From Candidatus Saganbacteria bacterium (GTDB lineage: Bacteria; Margulisbacteria; WOR-1; O2-12-FULL-45-9), in contig JAFGDE010000005.1 in assembly GCA_016932255.1 (NCBI GenBank), forward strand, positions 1 to 64,000: 64,000 nt of DNA, written 5' to 3'. Below the pieces are notes generated by a model that did no database searches, had not been told where the DNA came from, and saw only the letters and a list, made by a program, of their open reading frames with translations. The translations under genes were made by a program, and so were the position numbers. Shown here one piece after another: positions 15,695-24,538 of the stretch. The first letter of the stretch is position 1. Each line of letters begins with the position of its first letter.

Positions 15695-16621
15695 TTATGA
15701 GAACCAGGAGCTGACTTCGTCCCAGACGTCCTCAGCCGCGTCAGCGACCGTATTAGCGGCTTTTTCTGCAGCATAGAACGTGTCTTCAAGCCCGTCAACG
15801 ACCTGCAGCGTGTTCTTGAACGTGCTGGAGAGCTTATCAGACGGCAGATAAGTTTTAAACGCCGTGTCCTGGAACGTGCCCGGTTTGGACATGGCCATGT
15901 AATACCGATGGCCGCCAGGGATAATATTATTGTCCCAGAATTTGCTCTTGAAGTCCGATGCTGTCCAGCACTGGGTCGTGCTGCGGTTCGGGTTATTGAA
16001 ATAAATATGCGTGATCTAGCCGGAATCATTCTTTTTATAACCGGTCACGACCATCCAGTGCGCGCGCTTGGCATTATCAATGTAATTTGATATGGACGAA
16101 TTGCTGCCGCCGCCGTAAATGCCCAGGGTCATTACCGGTATACCTTTGTCTACCAGAGCGGCCAGATCGCTCAAACTGCCATAGTTCTCCTGCCTGACCG
16201 TCAGCCCCTTATTTCTGACCTTTTGCTTGAGCGCCAGCGGTCCGTGCCCTACTGTATCGGATTCGAACATATTATGGTAATTGCCAGGATTAACACCCAG
16301 ATACTGCATGATCATGGCCAGGGACGTCGGACCGCACCCATTGGAGTTCTGGACCAAATTTGAAACATTAAGTTTATAATCGGTCCTGGGCGAAACCTGC
16401 AGCTGCGGTAATTGGGGTTTAACCTCATGCACCCGGCTGAAAATGCTCTTTGATATTGATGAATTGGGCTGCCTGGCGGCTACGGTTTTAAAGGCGTTAT
16501 TGAACGAAAAGCTGGTCGCACTTAATTGTTTGGTTATCTTTGCGCTGGTCTTTTTGATCTCTGTGGTCCTGGGACTGAATGAAGCTGAAAATCTCTGGAA
16601 AGCGCGGCTAAAACTGGCCAT
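15695..16621 (-). pseudogene. C39-like cysteine peptidase interrupted by in-frame amber codon
   Basis: Reading from ATG at 16621 (AAGGAGGAG nine bases upstream), 201 codons lead to TAG at 16018-16016. The same frame then stays open for 106 more codons to TAA at 15695. The upstream part has a Ser-rich basic N-terminus without signal peptide, then NGCGPTSLAMIMQYLG (catalytic Cys, about residue 112) and AHWMVVTGY (catalytic His), typical of Peptidase_C39_2. The downstream part continues naturally: ITHIYFNNPN (expected third catalytic residue), then W-x-x-x-DF-x-x-x-FW and a helical tail. So the amber separates the triad. TAG also ends genuine genes here (1236, 2107), so a recoded genetic code is unlikely. 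A CAG-to-TAG change, stop suppression or a consensus error could explain it. Confidence 0.8.
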
Positions 16622-16723
16622 CTAAAGAGCTCCTCCTTATATATAATGTAATTGGGAGTCTGCACTAGTATTATCGCAGAAAATGGCCGAAAACTTTTGT
16701 CTTAAAGCTGCTTTTTGCCTAAA

Positions 16724-18019
16724 CTAAGCCAAACCAAGCCGCTTAAAGATCGTTTCCACGTTCCTGAGGTAGTAATTGATGTCGAACGCCTGCTCGATCT
16801 CTTTCTCTGAGAGATGTTTTCTGGCCAGCTTGTCATTCAAGACCATTTCTTTAAGATGCTTGCCCGAGGCCCGGGCCTTCATGGCCGCTGTTTGGACGAT
16901 CTGATAAGCCTCCTCGCGGGTCAGCCCTTTATCAGTTAAAGCCAGTAATAACCTTTGCGAGAATGTCAAACCCTGCGACTTCTCGATATTTTGCTTCATC
17001 TTTTCCTGATAAACGACCAGGTTATCGATGATCCAGATCATCTTCTGCAGCATATAATCGACCAGGGTCGTTGAATCAGGCACGCAAACACGTTCGGTCG
17101 ATGAGTGGCTAATATCCCGTTCGTGCCAGAGAGCAACATTCTCAAAGGCGACCTGGGCATTGGCCCGCACAATACGCGAAAGACCGCAGATGCGCTCGCA
17201 GGTAATCGGGTTCTTCTTGTGCGGCATGGCTGAAGACCCTTTCTGCCCTTTCTTGAACGGCTCCTCAACTTCGCCTATTTCAGTTTTCTGCAGTCCCCTG
17301 ACCTCCAGAGCGATCTTTTCCAGGGTAGCGGCAACGACCGCCAAGGTCGACATATATTCAGCGTGGCGGTCGCGCTGGATCACCTGGTTCGACACGGATA
17401 CAGGCTCAAGCCCCAGTTTCTTACAGGCGAATTCCTCGATCTTGGGATCGATGTTCGAATATGTGCCTACCGCGCCGGATATCTGGCCGACACTGATCGT
17501 CTTTATAGCCGCTTCCATGCGCTCCTTGTTGCGTTCCATCTCCTTGAGCCATAAAGCGAACTTAAGCCCAAGTGTCATTGGTTCAGCGTGCACGCCATGC
17601 GAACGCCCCATCATCACCGTGTCACGGTACTTCCTGGCCATCTTTTTCAGGACCTTGATGAACTCATCCACATCCTTAAGAATGATATCGGCCGCATCGC
17701 GCATGACCAGGGAGAGGGAGGTATCAACAACATCCGAGCTGGTCATGCCCATGTGGATATAACGGCTTTCAGGGCCGATATTCTCCGCCACCGCGGTCAG
17801 GAAAGCGATCACATCATGGTCGACCTTCTTCTCGATCTCGTTTATCCGTTTGATCGAGAAATTGGCCTTGCTTTTGATCTTTTTCAAGGCAGGCCCCGGT
17901 ATCTTGCCCAGTTTGTTCCATGCCTCGCAAGCTGCCAGTTCGACCATCAGCCAGGTCTTGAACTTATGTTCTTCCGACCAGATCTCCCTCATTTTAGGTA
18001 AAGAATATCTATCTATCAT
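16724..18019 (-). CDS. purB: Adenylosuccinate lyase
   Basis: The 431-residue enzyme of the fumarase/aspartase superfamily acts twice in purine synthesis: it splits SAICAR into AICAR and fumarate, and adenylosuccinate into AMP and fumarate. The signature GSSAMPHKKNP (about residues 262-272) and MGMTSSDVVDTSL are present; GRSHGVHAEPMT holds a catalytic His. Length is normal. It lies upstream of the broken C39 gene, with about 100 bases between, and downstream of ispG with a hairpin-repeat junction. Confidence 0.97.
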   Translation of the reverse strand: MIDRYSLPKMREIWSEEHKFKTWLMVELAACEAWNKLGKIPGPALKKIKSKANFSIKRINEIEKKVDHDVIAFLTAVAENIGPESRYIHMGMTSSDVVDTSLSLVMRDAADIILKDVDEFIKVLKKMARKYRDTVMMGRSHGVHAEPMTLGLKFALWLKEMERNKERMEAAIKTISVGQISGAVGTYSNIDPKIEEFACKKLGLEPVSVSNQVIQRDRHAEYMSTLAVVAATLEKIALEVRGLQKTEIGEVEEPFKKGQKGSSAMPHKKNPITCERICGLSRIVRANAQVAFENVALWHERDISHSSTERVCVPDSTTLVDYMLQKMIWIIDNLVVYQEKMKQNIEKSQGLTFSQRLLLALTDKGLTREEAYQIVQTAAMKARASGKHLKEMVLNDKLARKHLSEKEIEQAFDINYYLRNVETIFKRLGLA

Positions 18020-18042
18020 GATTACTCTCCTTCTTCCTCGCT

Positions 18043-18110
18043 GAAAACCTGCGACTAAACGTCGCGGTTTTCAAACTTCATGGAACCGCGAAGTTCATTC
18101 GCAGGTTCCA
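18043..18110. repeat. BIME-like pair of inverted bulged hairpins (copy A)
   Basis: Two 30-base hairpins stand back to back in the purB-ispG junction. The first (18043-18072) is GAAAACC-T-GCGAC-TAAAC-GTCGC-GGTTTTC with a one-base T bulge. The second (18081-18110) is TGGAACC-GCGAA-GTTCA-TTCGC-A-GGTTCCA; its reverse complement has the same design (stem, T bulge, TGAAC loop). So the unit is an inverted pair, as in REP/BIME elements. Related pairs occur at 25631, 31855 and 39041 and a single relic at 20731. Confidence 0.85.
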
Positions 18111-18116
18111 TGACGG

Positions 18117-19184
18117 TCAGTTAATAGCCATTGACTCGATCTCGTCCATTAACGCCTCGATCATCTCAGCTTCCGGCACTTTACGCACGACCTGGCCTTC
18201 ACGGAAGATCAGGCCGACCCCCCTGCCGCCGGCCAGACCGACATCAGCGTCAGCCGCTTCACCCGGCCCATTAACCTCACAGCCCATGATCGCAACTGTC
18301 AGCGGCTGCTTGATATTGCGCGTGCGCTCCTCTATCTCATGCGCCACATCAACGACATTGATGTCGCAGCGGCCGCAAGTCGGGCAGGAAATTATCGTCA
18401 CGCCATGATAGGTGAGCTCAAGTGATTTAAGTATCTCATAAGCGACTCTGACCTCTTCAAGCGGATCTCCGGTCAACGAGACGCGGACCGTGTCGCCGAT
18501 ACCCTGGGACAGGATCGCGCCGATGCCGGCGGCTGAACGGACCGTGCCTACTCTGGGCACACCTGCTTCGGTGATCCCGACATGCAGCGGGTAAGCGACC
18601 TTCTTGGCGATCATCTGATAAGCCTTGATCGTCATAGGCACGCTGGTCGCCTTAATCGAAATCACTATATCCTCAAAGTTCAGCTCTTCAAGTATCTTGA
18701 TATTGTTAAGGGCACTTTTGACCAAACCATCCGCAGTGACATGGCCATGATACTTCTTGCGTATCTTTGGCTCAAGTGAGCCTGAGTTGACCCCCACCCT
18801 GATCGGGATCTTGTGGGCTTTGGCCGCATCAACCACTGCTCTGATCTTTTCCTTGTCGCCGATATTGCCGGGGTTAATGCGCAGCTTGTCCACCCCCGCC
18901 TCAGCGGCAACAAGTGCATATTTATGGTTAAAATGGATATCCGCGACCAGGGGTATGTTGATCTGCCTCTTTATCTCCTTGAGCGCGTCAGCCGCTTCCT
19001 CATCAGGCACGGCACAGCGTACGATCTGGCAGCCAGCTTTTTCCAGGTCCTTGATCTGCTTGACGGTCGCATCGATGTCGGCGGTATTCGTCTTGGTCAT
19101 CGACTGCACGGTGATAGGATTGCCGCCGCCGATCTTGAGCTTGCCGACCGAAACGACCCTGGTCTTTTCCCTGTTATTGATCAT
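18117..19184 (-). CDS. ispG: 4-hydroxy-3-methylbut-2-enyl diphosphate synthase (flavodoxin/ferredoxin)
   Basis: This 355-residue [4Fe-4S] enzyme converts methylerythritol cyclodiphosphate to HMBPP in the MEP isoprenoid pathway. The N-terminal TIM barrel begins [20 protein letters not shown]. The cluster ligands are in [12 protein letters not shown] (about 262-273) and [12 protein letters not shown] (about 302-313). Length matches the short bacterial form without an insertion domain. ATG at 19184 follows TAGGAGC, which contains the stop of the membrane-protein gene upstream. The MEP pathway is therefore the likely source of undecaprenyl phosphate in this organism. Confidence 0.97.
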   Translation of the reverse strand: MINNREKTRVVSVGKLKIGGGNPITVQSMTKTNTADIDATVKQIKDLEKAGCQIVRCAVPDEEAADALKEIKRQINIPLVADIHFNHKYALVAAEAGVDKLRINPGNIGDKEKIRAVVDAAKAHKIPIRVGVNSGSLEPKIRKKYHGHVTADGLVKSALNNIKILEELNFEDIVISIKATSVPMTIKAYQMIAKKVAYPLHVGITEAGVPRVGTVRSAAGIGAILSQGIGDTVRVSLTGDPLEEVRVAYEILKSLELTYHGVTIISCPTCGRCDINVVDVAHEIEERTRNIKQPLTVAIMGCEVNGPGEAADADVGLAGGRGVGLIFREGQVVRKVPEAEMIEALMDEIESMAIN

Positions 19185-19193
19185 GCCGCGCTC

Positions 19194-19766
19194 CTATTTG
19201 GACTCGTCAGCGTAGGCGCAGGCCAAGGCACCCGAAGTTATCGGCGCGACCAGCACAGTGCTCAGCACGTAATAGACCCAGACCGGGATGTTAAGCGCCA
19301 TAACGATCTGGCCGATAACGAAGTTAATGAAGAAGATGACCACCAGGAAGAGCAGATGCCACCAGGTACCGTTCTTCCTGACCAGCTCTTTGCTCGAACG
19401 CATGCCGTCTTCAATGTGCATATTGCGGTCAACGATGAACAGCATGGCGTACATCCACCAGGCGGCAAAAGCCAGGCCCGGCACGATCAGAAGTATACAG
19501 CCAAGAAAAATGAACAGGCCGATCCCGAAGTAAGCGCCGACCAGAGAAAAATAACGGCCGACCGGGTCGAGCACGGAATTGGCTACCAGCTTCTCGCCGC
19601 GCATCGCTTTGACAAAGAGCAGCTGAAAACCGACAAATAAGGGCAAAGCCAGTACCCCAAAAGTGACCAGTGACAAGATCAGTGCGATCAGTAGCCCTAT
19701 AATGATGGTTCCGAAATTCTTGATATAGATGTTCCACGCGTCAACAAATGGTTTCCCGATGTTCAT
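19194..19766 (-). CDS. Multi-pass membrane protein of unknown function
   Basis: The frame extends to 19805, but the ATG at 19766 has a good ribosome site (GGAGGA, six bases) and starts the conserved-looking part, giving 190 residues (MNIGKPFVDAWNIYIKNFGT). About five hydrophobic segments are seen: ~20-45, 80-105, 110-125, 140-165 and 165-180. The arrangement of a helical start followed by Gly/Ile-rich membrane segments recalls DUF975 or YciC-type integral membrane proteins, but no diagnostic motif was seen. It is the gene between purC and ispG, 35 bases after purC. No function is assigned. Confidence 0.7.
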   Translation of the reverse strand: MNIGKPFVDAWNIYIKNFGTIIIGLLIALILSLVTFGVLALPLFVGFQLLFVKAMRGEKLVANSVLDPVGRYFSLVGAYFGIGLFIFLGCILLIVPGLAFAAWWMYAMLFIVDRNMHIEDGMRSSKELVRKNGTWWHLLFLVVIFFINFVIGQIVMALNIPVWVYYVLSTVLVAPITSGALACAYADESK

Positions 19767-19801
19767 ATGAAGTCCTCCTTTTGATCTCACAGCTCTTTTT
19801 A

Positions 19802-20716
19802 TCACAGCTTGCTCCTTCCTGTCAGCATTTTATATGCTTCCAGATATTTTTCCCGGGTCTTCTGCACGACCTCGTCCGAGAGCCTGGGCGCCGGCGGTTC
19901 TTTATTCCATTTGATCGAGACCAGATAATCGCGCACGAACTGCTTGTCAAAGCTCGGCTGCGGCCCGCCCGGCCTATACGTATCCTTGGGCCAGAAACGG
20001 GACGAATCAGGCGTCAGCATCTCATCGATAATGATGATATTATTCCCCAGCTTGCCGAACTCGAACTTTGTATCGGCGATTATTATCCCTTTGCTATCAG
20101 CGTGATCCCGGCATTTATCGTATATCTCCAAAGTCTTGTCCCTGAGTATCGTGCCGACATCTTTGCCGATAATGTCCATCATCCTTGCCTCAGAGATGTT
20201 CTCGTCATGGCCGCTGGCGGCCTTGGTCGCGGGCGTAAAGATCGCTTCAGGCAGCTTGTCAGATTCTTTGAGCCCGGCCGGCAGTTTAATGCCGCAGACA
20301 GAACCGGTCTTCTGGTACTCGCTCCAGGCTGAGCCCGATATATAACCGCGCGCCACACACTCGATATCGATCGATTCGGTCTTTTTGCACAGCATGGACC
20401 GCTTGGTCAGGACCTTTTTTATATCCTCGTGGATAGTGATCTCTTTCGGGAAGTCATTTACATCGGCGGAGATAACATGATTGTCAATGATGCTTTTAGT
20501 GAAATCGAACCAGAAAGCGGACAACTGGGTCAGGATCTTGCCCTTGTCCGGAATGCCATTGGGCATGACCGAATCATAAGCCGAAATACGGTCTGAGGCG
20601 ACCAGCAAGAGCATATCACCCAAGTCAAAAACATTGCGTACCTTGCCCTTCTTGAACAGTTTCAGACCGGGCAAATTGATGTTAAGCAGAACCTTGTCAT
20701 CAAGTTTTTCCTTCAA
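19802..20716 (-). CDS. purC: Phosphoribosylaminoimidazole-succinocarboxamide synthase
   Basis: The 304-residue SAICAR synthase joins CAIR and aspartate with ATP in purine synthesis, and its product is a substrate of PurB, encoded three genes further on. [11 protein letters not shown] and [23 protein letters not shown] are the SAICAR synthase N-terminal signature, and [14 protein letters not shown]-like and [10 protein letters not shown] stretches follow. Length matches the ~300-residue form found in many bacteria and yeast. The start is TTG at 20716 with GGAGGG five bases upstream; no nearby in-frame ATG exists. Confidence 0.96.
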   Translation of the reverse strand: MKEKLDDKVLLNINLPGLKLFKKGKVRNVFDLGDMLLLVASDRISAYDSVMPNGIPDKGKILTQLSAFWFDFTKSIIDNHVISADVNDFPKEITIHEDIKKVLTKRSMLCKKTESIDIECVARGYISGSAWSEYQKTGSVCGIKLPAGLKESDKLPEAIFTPATKAASGHDENISEARMMDIIGKDVGTILRDKTLEIYDKCRDHADSKGIIIADTKFEFGKLGNNIIIIDEMLTPDSSRFWPKDTYRPGGPQPSFDKQFVRDYLVSIKWNKEPPAPRLSDEVVQKTREKYLEAYKMLTGRSKL

Positions 20717-20730
20717 ATCAGCCCTCCTAT

Positions 20731-20760
20731 GCTGGCCCGAGGCTGAACGCCCCGGTTCCT
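20731..20760. repeat. Single relic of the bulged-hairpin repeat
   Basis: In the junction between tagA and purC, CCCGAGGC-TGAAC-GCCCCGG preserves the TGAAC loop and a mostly paired stem seen in the other copies. It has one mismatch and no partner hairpin. Confidence 0.55.
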
Positions 20761-20769
20761 TTTTTGGGA

Positions 20770-21489
20770 TTATATCACTTTCTTGACCAATGTTAAATAA
20801 AGGAACTTTGGCAAAGCCAGCTGGCGTTTCCAGCGCTTAGGCTCCCTGAACAGACGGTAGAGCCACTCAATATATAATTTCTGGACCCAGCGTGGGGCCC
20901 GCTTTTTACGGCCGGAGATAACGTCCAGGCTGCCGCCGATGGCCAGGCCGACCGGAACGCCCGTGGCCGCCAGGTGATGATTCAGCCAGCGCTCTTGCCT
21001 GCCAGCTCCCAACCCAACAAAGAGGATGTCAGGCTTCGTCACCTTGATCTGCTCAACGATCTCCCGATCATCGCTGAAATAACCGTCATGCGTGCCAACT
21101 ATCTGAAGTCGATCGTACTTGTTCAGCAGACGGGCAGAAGCTTCATTGGCCACACCAGGCGCGCTGCCCAACAGGTAGATCCTTTTTCCAGCCTGGTTCA
21201 TCACATCGCAAAGTCTAAGCATTAGATCGATACCGCTGACGCGCTGCTTCAGCGGCTGCTTGAGCAAACGTGAAACGACCAGCATGCTGACGCCGTCAGG
21301 CACGCGCAGGCTGGCGGAATTCATGATCCTTTTCAGTTCGGCATCCTTTTGGCAGACAACTATAATCTCTGGATTAGGGGTAACAATTATATGGCTGCCG
21401 CTCGTTCCAAGATAACCGAGGACGCGTTCCACCGCATCATCAAGCGTCACATTATCTATGATCAGTCCGCCCAGATTAATCGCTGACAT
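20770..21489 (-). CDS. tagA: WecG/TagA/CpsF-family glycosyltransferase
   Basis: The 239-residue GT26 enzyme transfers N-acetylmannosaminyl-type sugars to lipid-linked GlcNAc. Diagnostic blocks are [33 protein letters not shown] and [16 protein letters not shown] near the C-terminal half. It overlaps csaB by 14 bases. In the teichoic-acid or secondary wall polymer pathway it makes the ManNAc-GlcNAc linkage. The TagO/WecA homologue at 46233-47279 could supply the GlcNAc-lipid acceptor. The gene symbol reflects family; the exact sugar is not known. Confidence 0.92.
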   Translation of the reverse strand: MSAINLGGLIIDNVTLDDAVERVLGYLGTSGSHIIVTPNPEIIVVCQKDAELKRIMNSASLRVPDGVSMLVVSRLLKQPLKQRVSGIDLMLRLCDVMNQAGKRIYLLGSAPGVANEASARLLNKYDRLQIVGTHDGYFSDDREIVEQIKVTKPDILFVGLGAGRQERWLNHHLAATGVPVGLAIGGSLDVISGRKKRAPRWVQKLYIEWLYRLFREPKRWKRQLALPKFLYLTLVKKVI

Positions 21490-22615
21490 TTACCGCTGTT
21501 TCTGCTTTTTCCTTGTTCCTGGCAAAATGCTCAAAGAACAGCGAGAAGTTCTGCTCGGCCTGCTGATGCAGCCGTTTTTTGCTTTCTGAGAGCTGCTGCC
21601 TGACGGCATCCCTGTTGCTCAGTATCCGCTCCAGGGCTGACCGCAGGCTTTCCGGGGCCAGGTCTCCGGTGGCAGGGAAATACGGCTGGCCGATCTCTTT
21701 CATAAAGGCATCGACCTTGGGGTCATAGGACAGGCCGAGCATCGGCACCTGGTTCATGGCCGCAAAGATCAGGGAATGCAGCCGCATGCCGATCAGCAGG
21801 TCGAAATTGGCGATGAGCGAAAGCATCTCATCAGGCCGGCAGATACGGAAGATGACGTTTGATTTCTGCTCCATGTAATTGATCACTTTTGAGGTCTCGC
21901 CCATATCTTCCGGACACTGGAAGAGGATAAAGACCGGCGATAGATTCCGTTCTTTGGCCAGCCAATCAAGGGTCGCGGATAGTGTCTGATAAAGTCTTTC
22001 CTCATCCTGTCTTGGCACGTTCCTGACAGCCACGCCGAGCAGCGGCTTGCCCAGCCTGACAGCTTCCAAACTGAGTATCTTCCTGCCCTCCTGCAGCAGC
22101 GGCAGCTTGAGCATGGCAGTGGGATCGGCTGTGACAAAGATATTCCGGTTCCTCACTCCCAGTCTTTTCAGTTCTTCATAAGAGGCGCTGTCGCGTAATG
22201 TGATCAGGTTCGCCCGGTTCAAGGCGAACTTGGCCAGGAACCGGTTAAAACGGCCCTGCAGCGGCCCGAAACCCTGGCCGATGACCGCCACTTTTTTGAA
22301 CATCAGCTTGGCTAAAAGGACCAGGCCGACATAATAAACGAAACTTTTTGTACTGGTGATGTTCTGGAACAGCGTGCCGCCGCCGCTGATAAACACATTG
22401 GTTTTGAGCATTTTAACCAGTAATCTAAACCAATTGTATCGGTTGACCGCTTCGACCTTATTCAGCTCTTTAGTGATCTTGGGCGCGGCTGAGAGGACCG
22501 TGATCCCGATGTCAGGATCGATCTCTTTTAGCCCGGAGACCAGAGCCTGCAGTACAGATTCATCCCCCACATTGCCGAAACCATAATAGCCTGAGATCAA
22601 GACTTTCATCAGCAA
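21476..22615 (-). CDS. csaB: Polysaccharide pyruvyl transferase CsaB
   Basis: The ~379-residue protein belongs to the polysaccharide pyruvyl transferase family, which adds ketal pyruvate to wall polysaccharide so that SLH-domain proteins can bind. It begins with the family motif MKVLISGYYGFGNVGDE. GIGMRLHSLIFA-type and GGTLFQN segments also fit. Two starts are possible: TTG at 22615 directly after the stop of the upstream gene, or ATG at 22609, which begins the conserved sequence; one ribosome site (AGGAGG) serves both. It forms a tight trio with the DUF5693 and TagA genes. Confidence 0.92.
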   Translation of the reverse strand: MLMKVLISGYYGFGNVGDESVLQALVSGLKEIDPDIGITVLSAAPKITKELNKVEAVNRYNWFRLLVKMLKTNVFISGGGTLFQNITSTKSFVYYVGLVLLAKLMFKKVAVIGQGFGPLQGRFNRFLAKFALNRANLITLRDSASYEELKRLGVRNRNIFVTADPTAMLKLPLLQEGRKILSLEAVRLGKPLLGVAVRNVPRQDEERLYQTLSATLDWLAKERNLSPVFILFQCPEDMGETSKVINYMEQKSNVIFRICRPDEMLSLIANFDLLIGMRLHSLIFAAMNQVPMLGLSYDPKVDAFMKEIGQPYFPATGDLAPESLRSALERILSNRDAVRQQLSESKKRLHQQAEQNFSLFFEHFARNKEKAETAVNVSD

Positions 22616-24538
22616 TCATTCCTCCTTGCGAAAAAAAGGATCAAAAATGAAGACCAGAAGAGCGCCGACCAGAACACCTATGACCAATCCGTTAAAGGTC
22701 CTGATCAAAGAGATGATCAACGGTGTGTGGATGTGCGAAAAAGTATTGAGCACCGAGATCGGCGCTATGGTACCGAGCGCCGCCAGCAGCCAGAGCCAGT
22801 GTTTTCTCTGGCGCAGCATGGCCAGGGCCGCCAAGTATAAAAGCGGATAGCCGATAATGAATTCCTTGGTCCGCGGCCTGATAAAGAAAAGAGCCTCCAT
22901 AAAATTCCTGAAATATTTCTCAAAGACAGGCACCGGCAGGACAAAATTCCCTGACCTTGCCAGATAAACGAACAGTCCGCCCATCACGCCGACTCCCAGC
23001 AGGATGGTGGCAAGCTTGACCCTGGTATTGAGGAAGTACAGTAAACGGTCCTTGAGGCTGCCAGTGCCCATTTTAATGATAAAGTAAAAAGCCACGACCA
23101 TCACCGGCAGGAGCAAGGCGAGCTTAACCCCCTGGAATGTCTCGACTCCCAGCATAAATCTGTGGTCGGCCATTATGCCAATCAACAGGAATACGCCGAC
23201 CATAGCTTCAGCCAGGACGTTGAGCACGATCAGGGTGGCGTCGAGCACAACAAGCGAAGGCCGCTGCTCGCGGCTCAGGCTCGAGATCACTGCCAGCGAA
23301 GGGAAGATGACCGCGGTAGCCAGCGCCAGCAGCTTCTGCAGCTGGATCAGCGGCAGGAGCAGCCCAGCCAAATAAAGCAGCGCTGCGGCCAGCGCGACCA
23401 GCAGGTACATGATAACGATGTGCAATCTGATGAAATAATTCAGCAGAAAGACCGCGCCGATAATAATGCCGATACCGAGGAAGAACAACTGCCAGTCAAG
23501 CACTCTGACCGGCGGCACGCTTTGCGGCTGACCAACGATGAAACCGGCTTTGTTCAATCCATCTTTGACCTGGCCGAAGAACTTCAGATTATAAGCTACT
23601 GGATAAGCATCGATCTGCGGCGGCAGGAACGGCCGCAGATAGATCAGCCGCACTTTGCGCTCGCGCACTGCTCTGACAAATCGGTCAATGACCTCATCTT
23701 TGTTCAATTTTTTAAGCTCTTCCTTGGGCACGCTGTGGACACGAATGACAGCCAGGTCCATCAGGCGCCTTAGTTGCTTATCGCCGTCCTGCTTGACTAT
23801 CTCAATATAGCCGTATTTAAGACCGTTCTTCTTAAGCGAATAGCTTAAAGCCTTCAGCGCTTCTGGATAACCCAGTATCTCTTCACCTTCAAAGATGACC
23901 ACATCATGAGCGGCAAGGTCGTTGATCTTAAGGCCGACGTTGCCCAGATGATAACGGGGATCGTTCCAGATCCGCGGGATTATCCTCAGCCCTTTTTTTG
24001 TCAAATAGTCGACCTGATCCTCAGGCAGCCCCAAGCCGAGGCCGCGCAGTTCCTCTTCAGCCTCATTTATCTCCATGACTTCGCGGCCGAGAAAACCGAT
24101 ATTATTCTCTCCTACAACCCATTTCAACTGATTGTAGACGCGCTTGCGCACTTTATCATCGGGCGCGTATATATATGTTTTACCCAGCTGGATCCGGCCC
24201 TGTTTGGCCAAAGGCTTGAGTTCGGGCAGCACATCCTTCAGTCTGATGATGCCGCTGCCTTTAGCGTAATATAGCCTGCCGGCGGCCGCGGCATCCGGCA
24301 GGGTCTCTTCGAACAAGCCGATAGAGACGATGCCCTGCTCCTTCATCTCATCAAGTATCGGTCCGAGCGGCTTCTTTTCAAAGGCCGCGACCTTGCGCAT
24401 ATCGTTCAGATCAACGCATAGCTCGACAGTTCTGTCCTGCAGTTCAACGAAATACCGCGTATAGCCCAGATAGCCGCCCAGCATTACGCTGGCGGTCAGT
24501 GAGATGATCAACAGGCCCTTGCCGATCTTGTCCAGCAT
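22616..24538 (-). CDS. DUF5693-family membrane protein
   Basis: The 640-residue protein has one N-terminal membrane segment (about 8-25), a large extracytoplasmic domain (about 26-345) and a dense run of about ten membrane segments to the C-terminus (about 350-630). This matches the architecture of DUF5693 proteins, which are regularly found beside csaB. Its ATG overlaps the prfB stop (TAATG). A role in exporting or polymerising the pyruvylated wall polymer is plausible from context and topology but is not known. Confidence 0.85.
   Translation of the reverse strand: MLDKIGKGLLIISLTASVMLGGYLGYTRYFVELQDRTVELCVDLNDMRKVAAFEKKPLGPILDEMKEQGIVSIGLFEETLPDAAAAGRLYYAKGSGIIRLKDVLPELKPLAKQGRIQLGKTYIYAPDDKVRKRVYNQLKWVVGENNIGFLGREVMEINEAEEELRGLGLGLPEDQVDYLTKKGLRIIPRIWNDPRYHLGNVGLKINDLAAHDVVIFEGEEILGYPEALKALSYSLKKNGLKYGYIEIVKQDGDKQLRRLMDLAVIRVHSVPKEELKKLNKDEVIDRFVRAVRERKVRLIYLRPFLPPQIDAYPVAYNLKFFGQVKDGLNKAGFIVGQPQSVPPVRVLDWQLFFLGIGIIIGAVFLLNYFIRLHIVIMYLLVALAAALLYLAGLLLPLIQLQKLLALATAVIFPSLAVISSLSREQRPSLVVLDATLIVLNVLAEAMVGVFLLIGIMADHRFMLGVETFQGVKLALLLPVMVVAFYFIIKMGTGSLKDRLLYFLNTRVKLATILLGVGVMGGLFVYLARSGNFVLPVPVFEKYFRNFMEALFFIRPRTKEFIIGYPLLYLAALAMLRQRKHWLWLLAALGTIAPISVLNTFSHIHTPLIISLIRTFNGLVIGVLVGALLVFIFDPFFRKEE

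Noticed and set aside
15695-16621. Reassigned amber codon (alternative genetic code) as explanation of the split peptidase
   Set aside because: TAG clearly terminates other genes in the window, for example at 1236, 2107 and 33173, where the next gene or a non-coding stretch follows.
22626-23773. Open frames on the plus strand opposite the DUF5693 gene
   Set aside because: They are shadows of a hydrophobic coding sequence and have Arg/Gln/Asp-rich unnatural composition.
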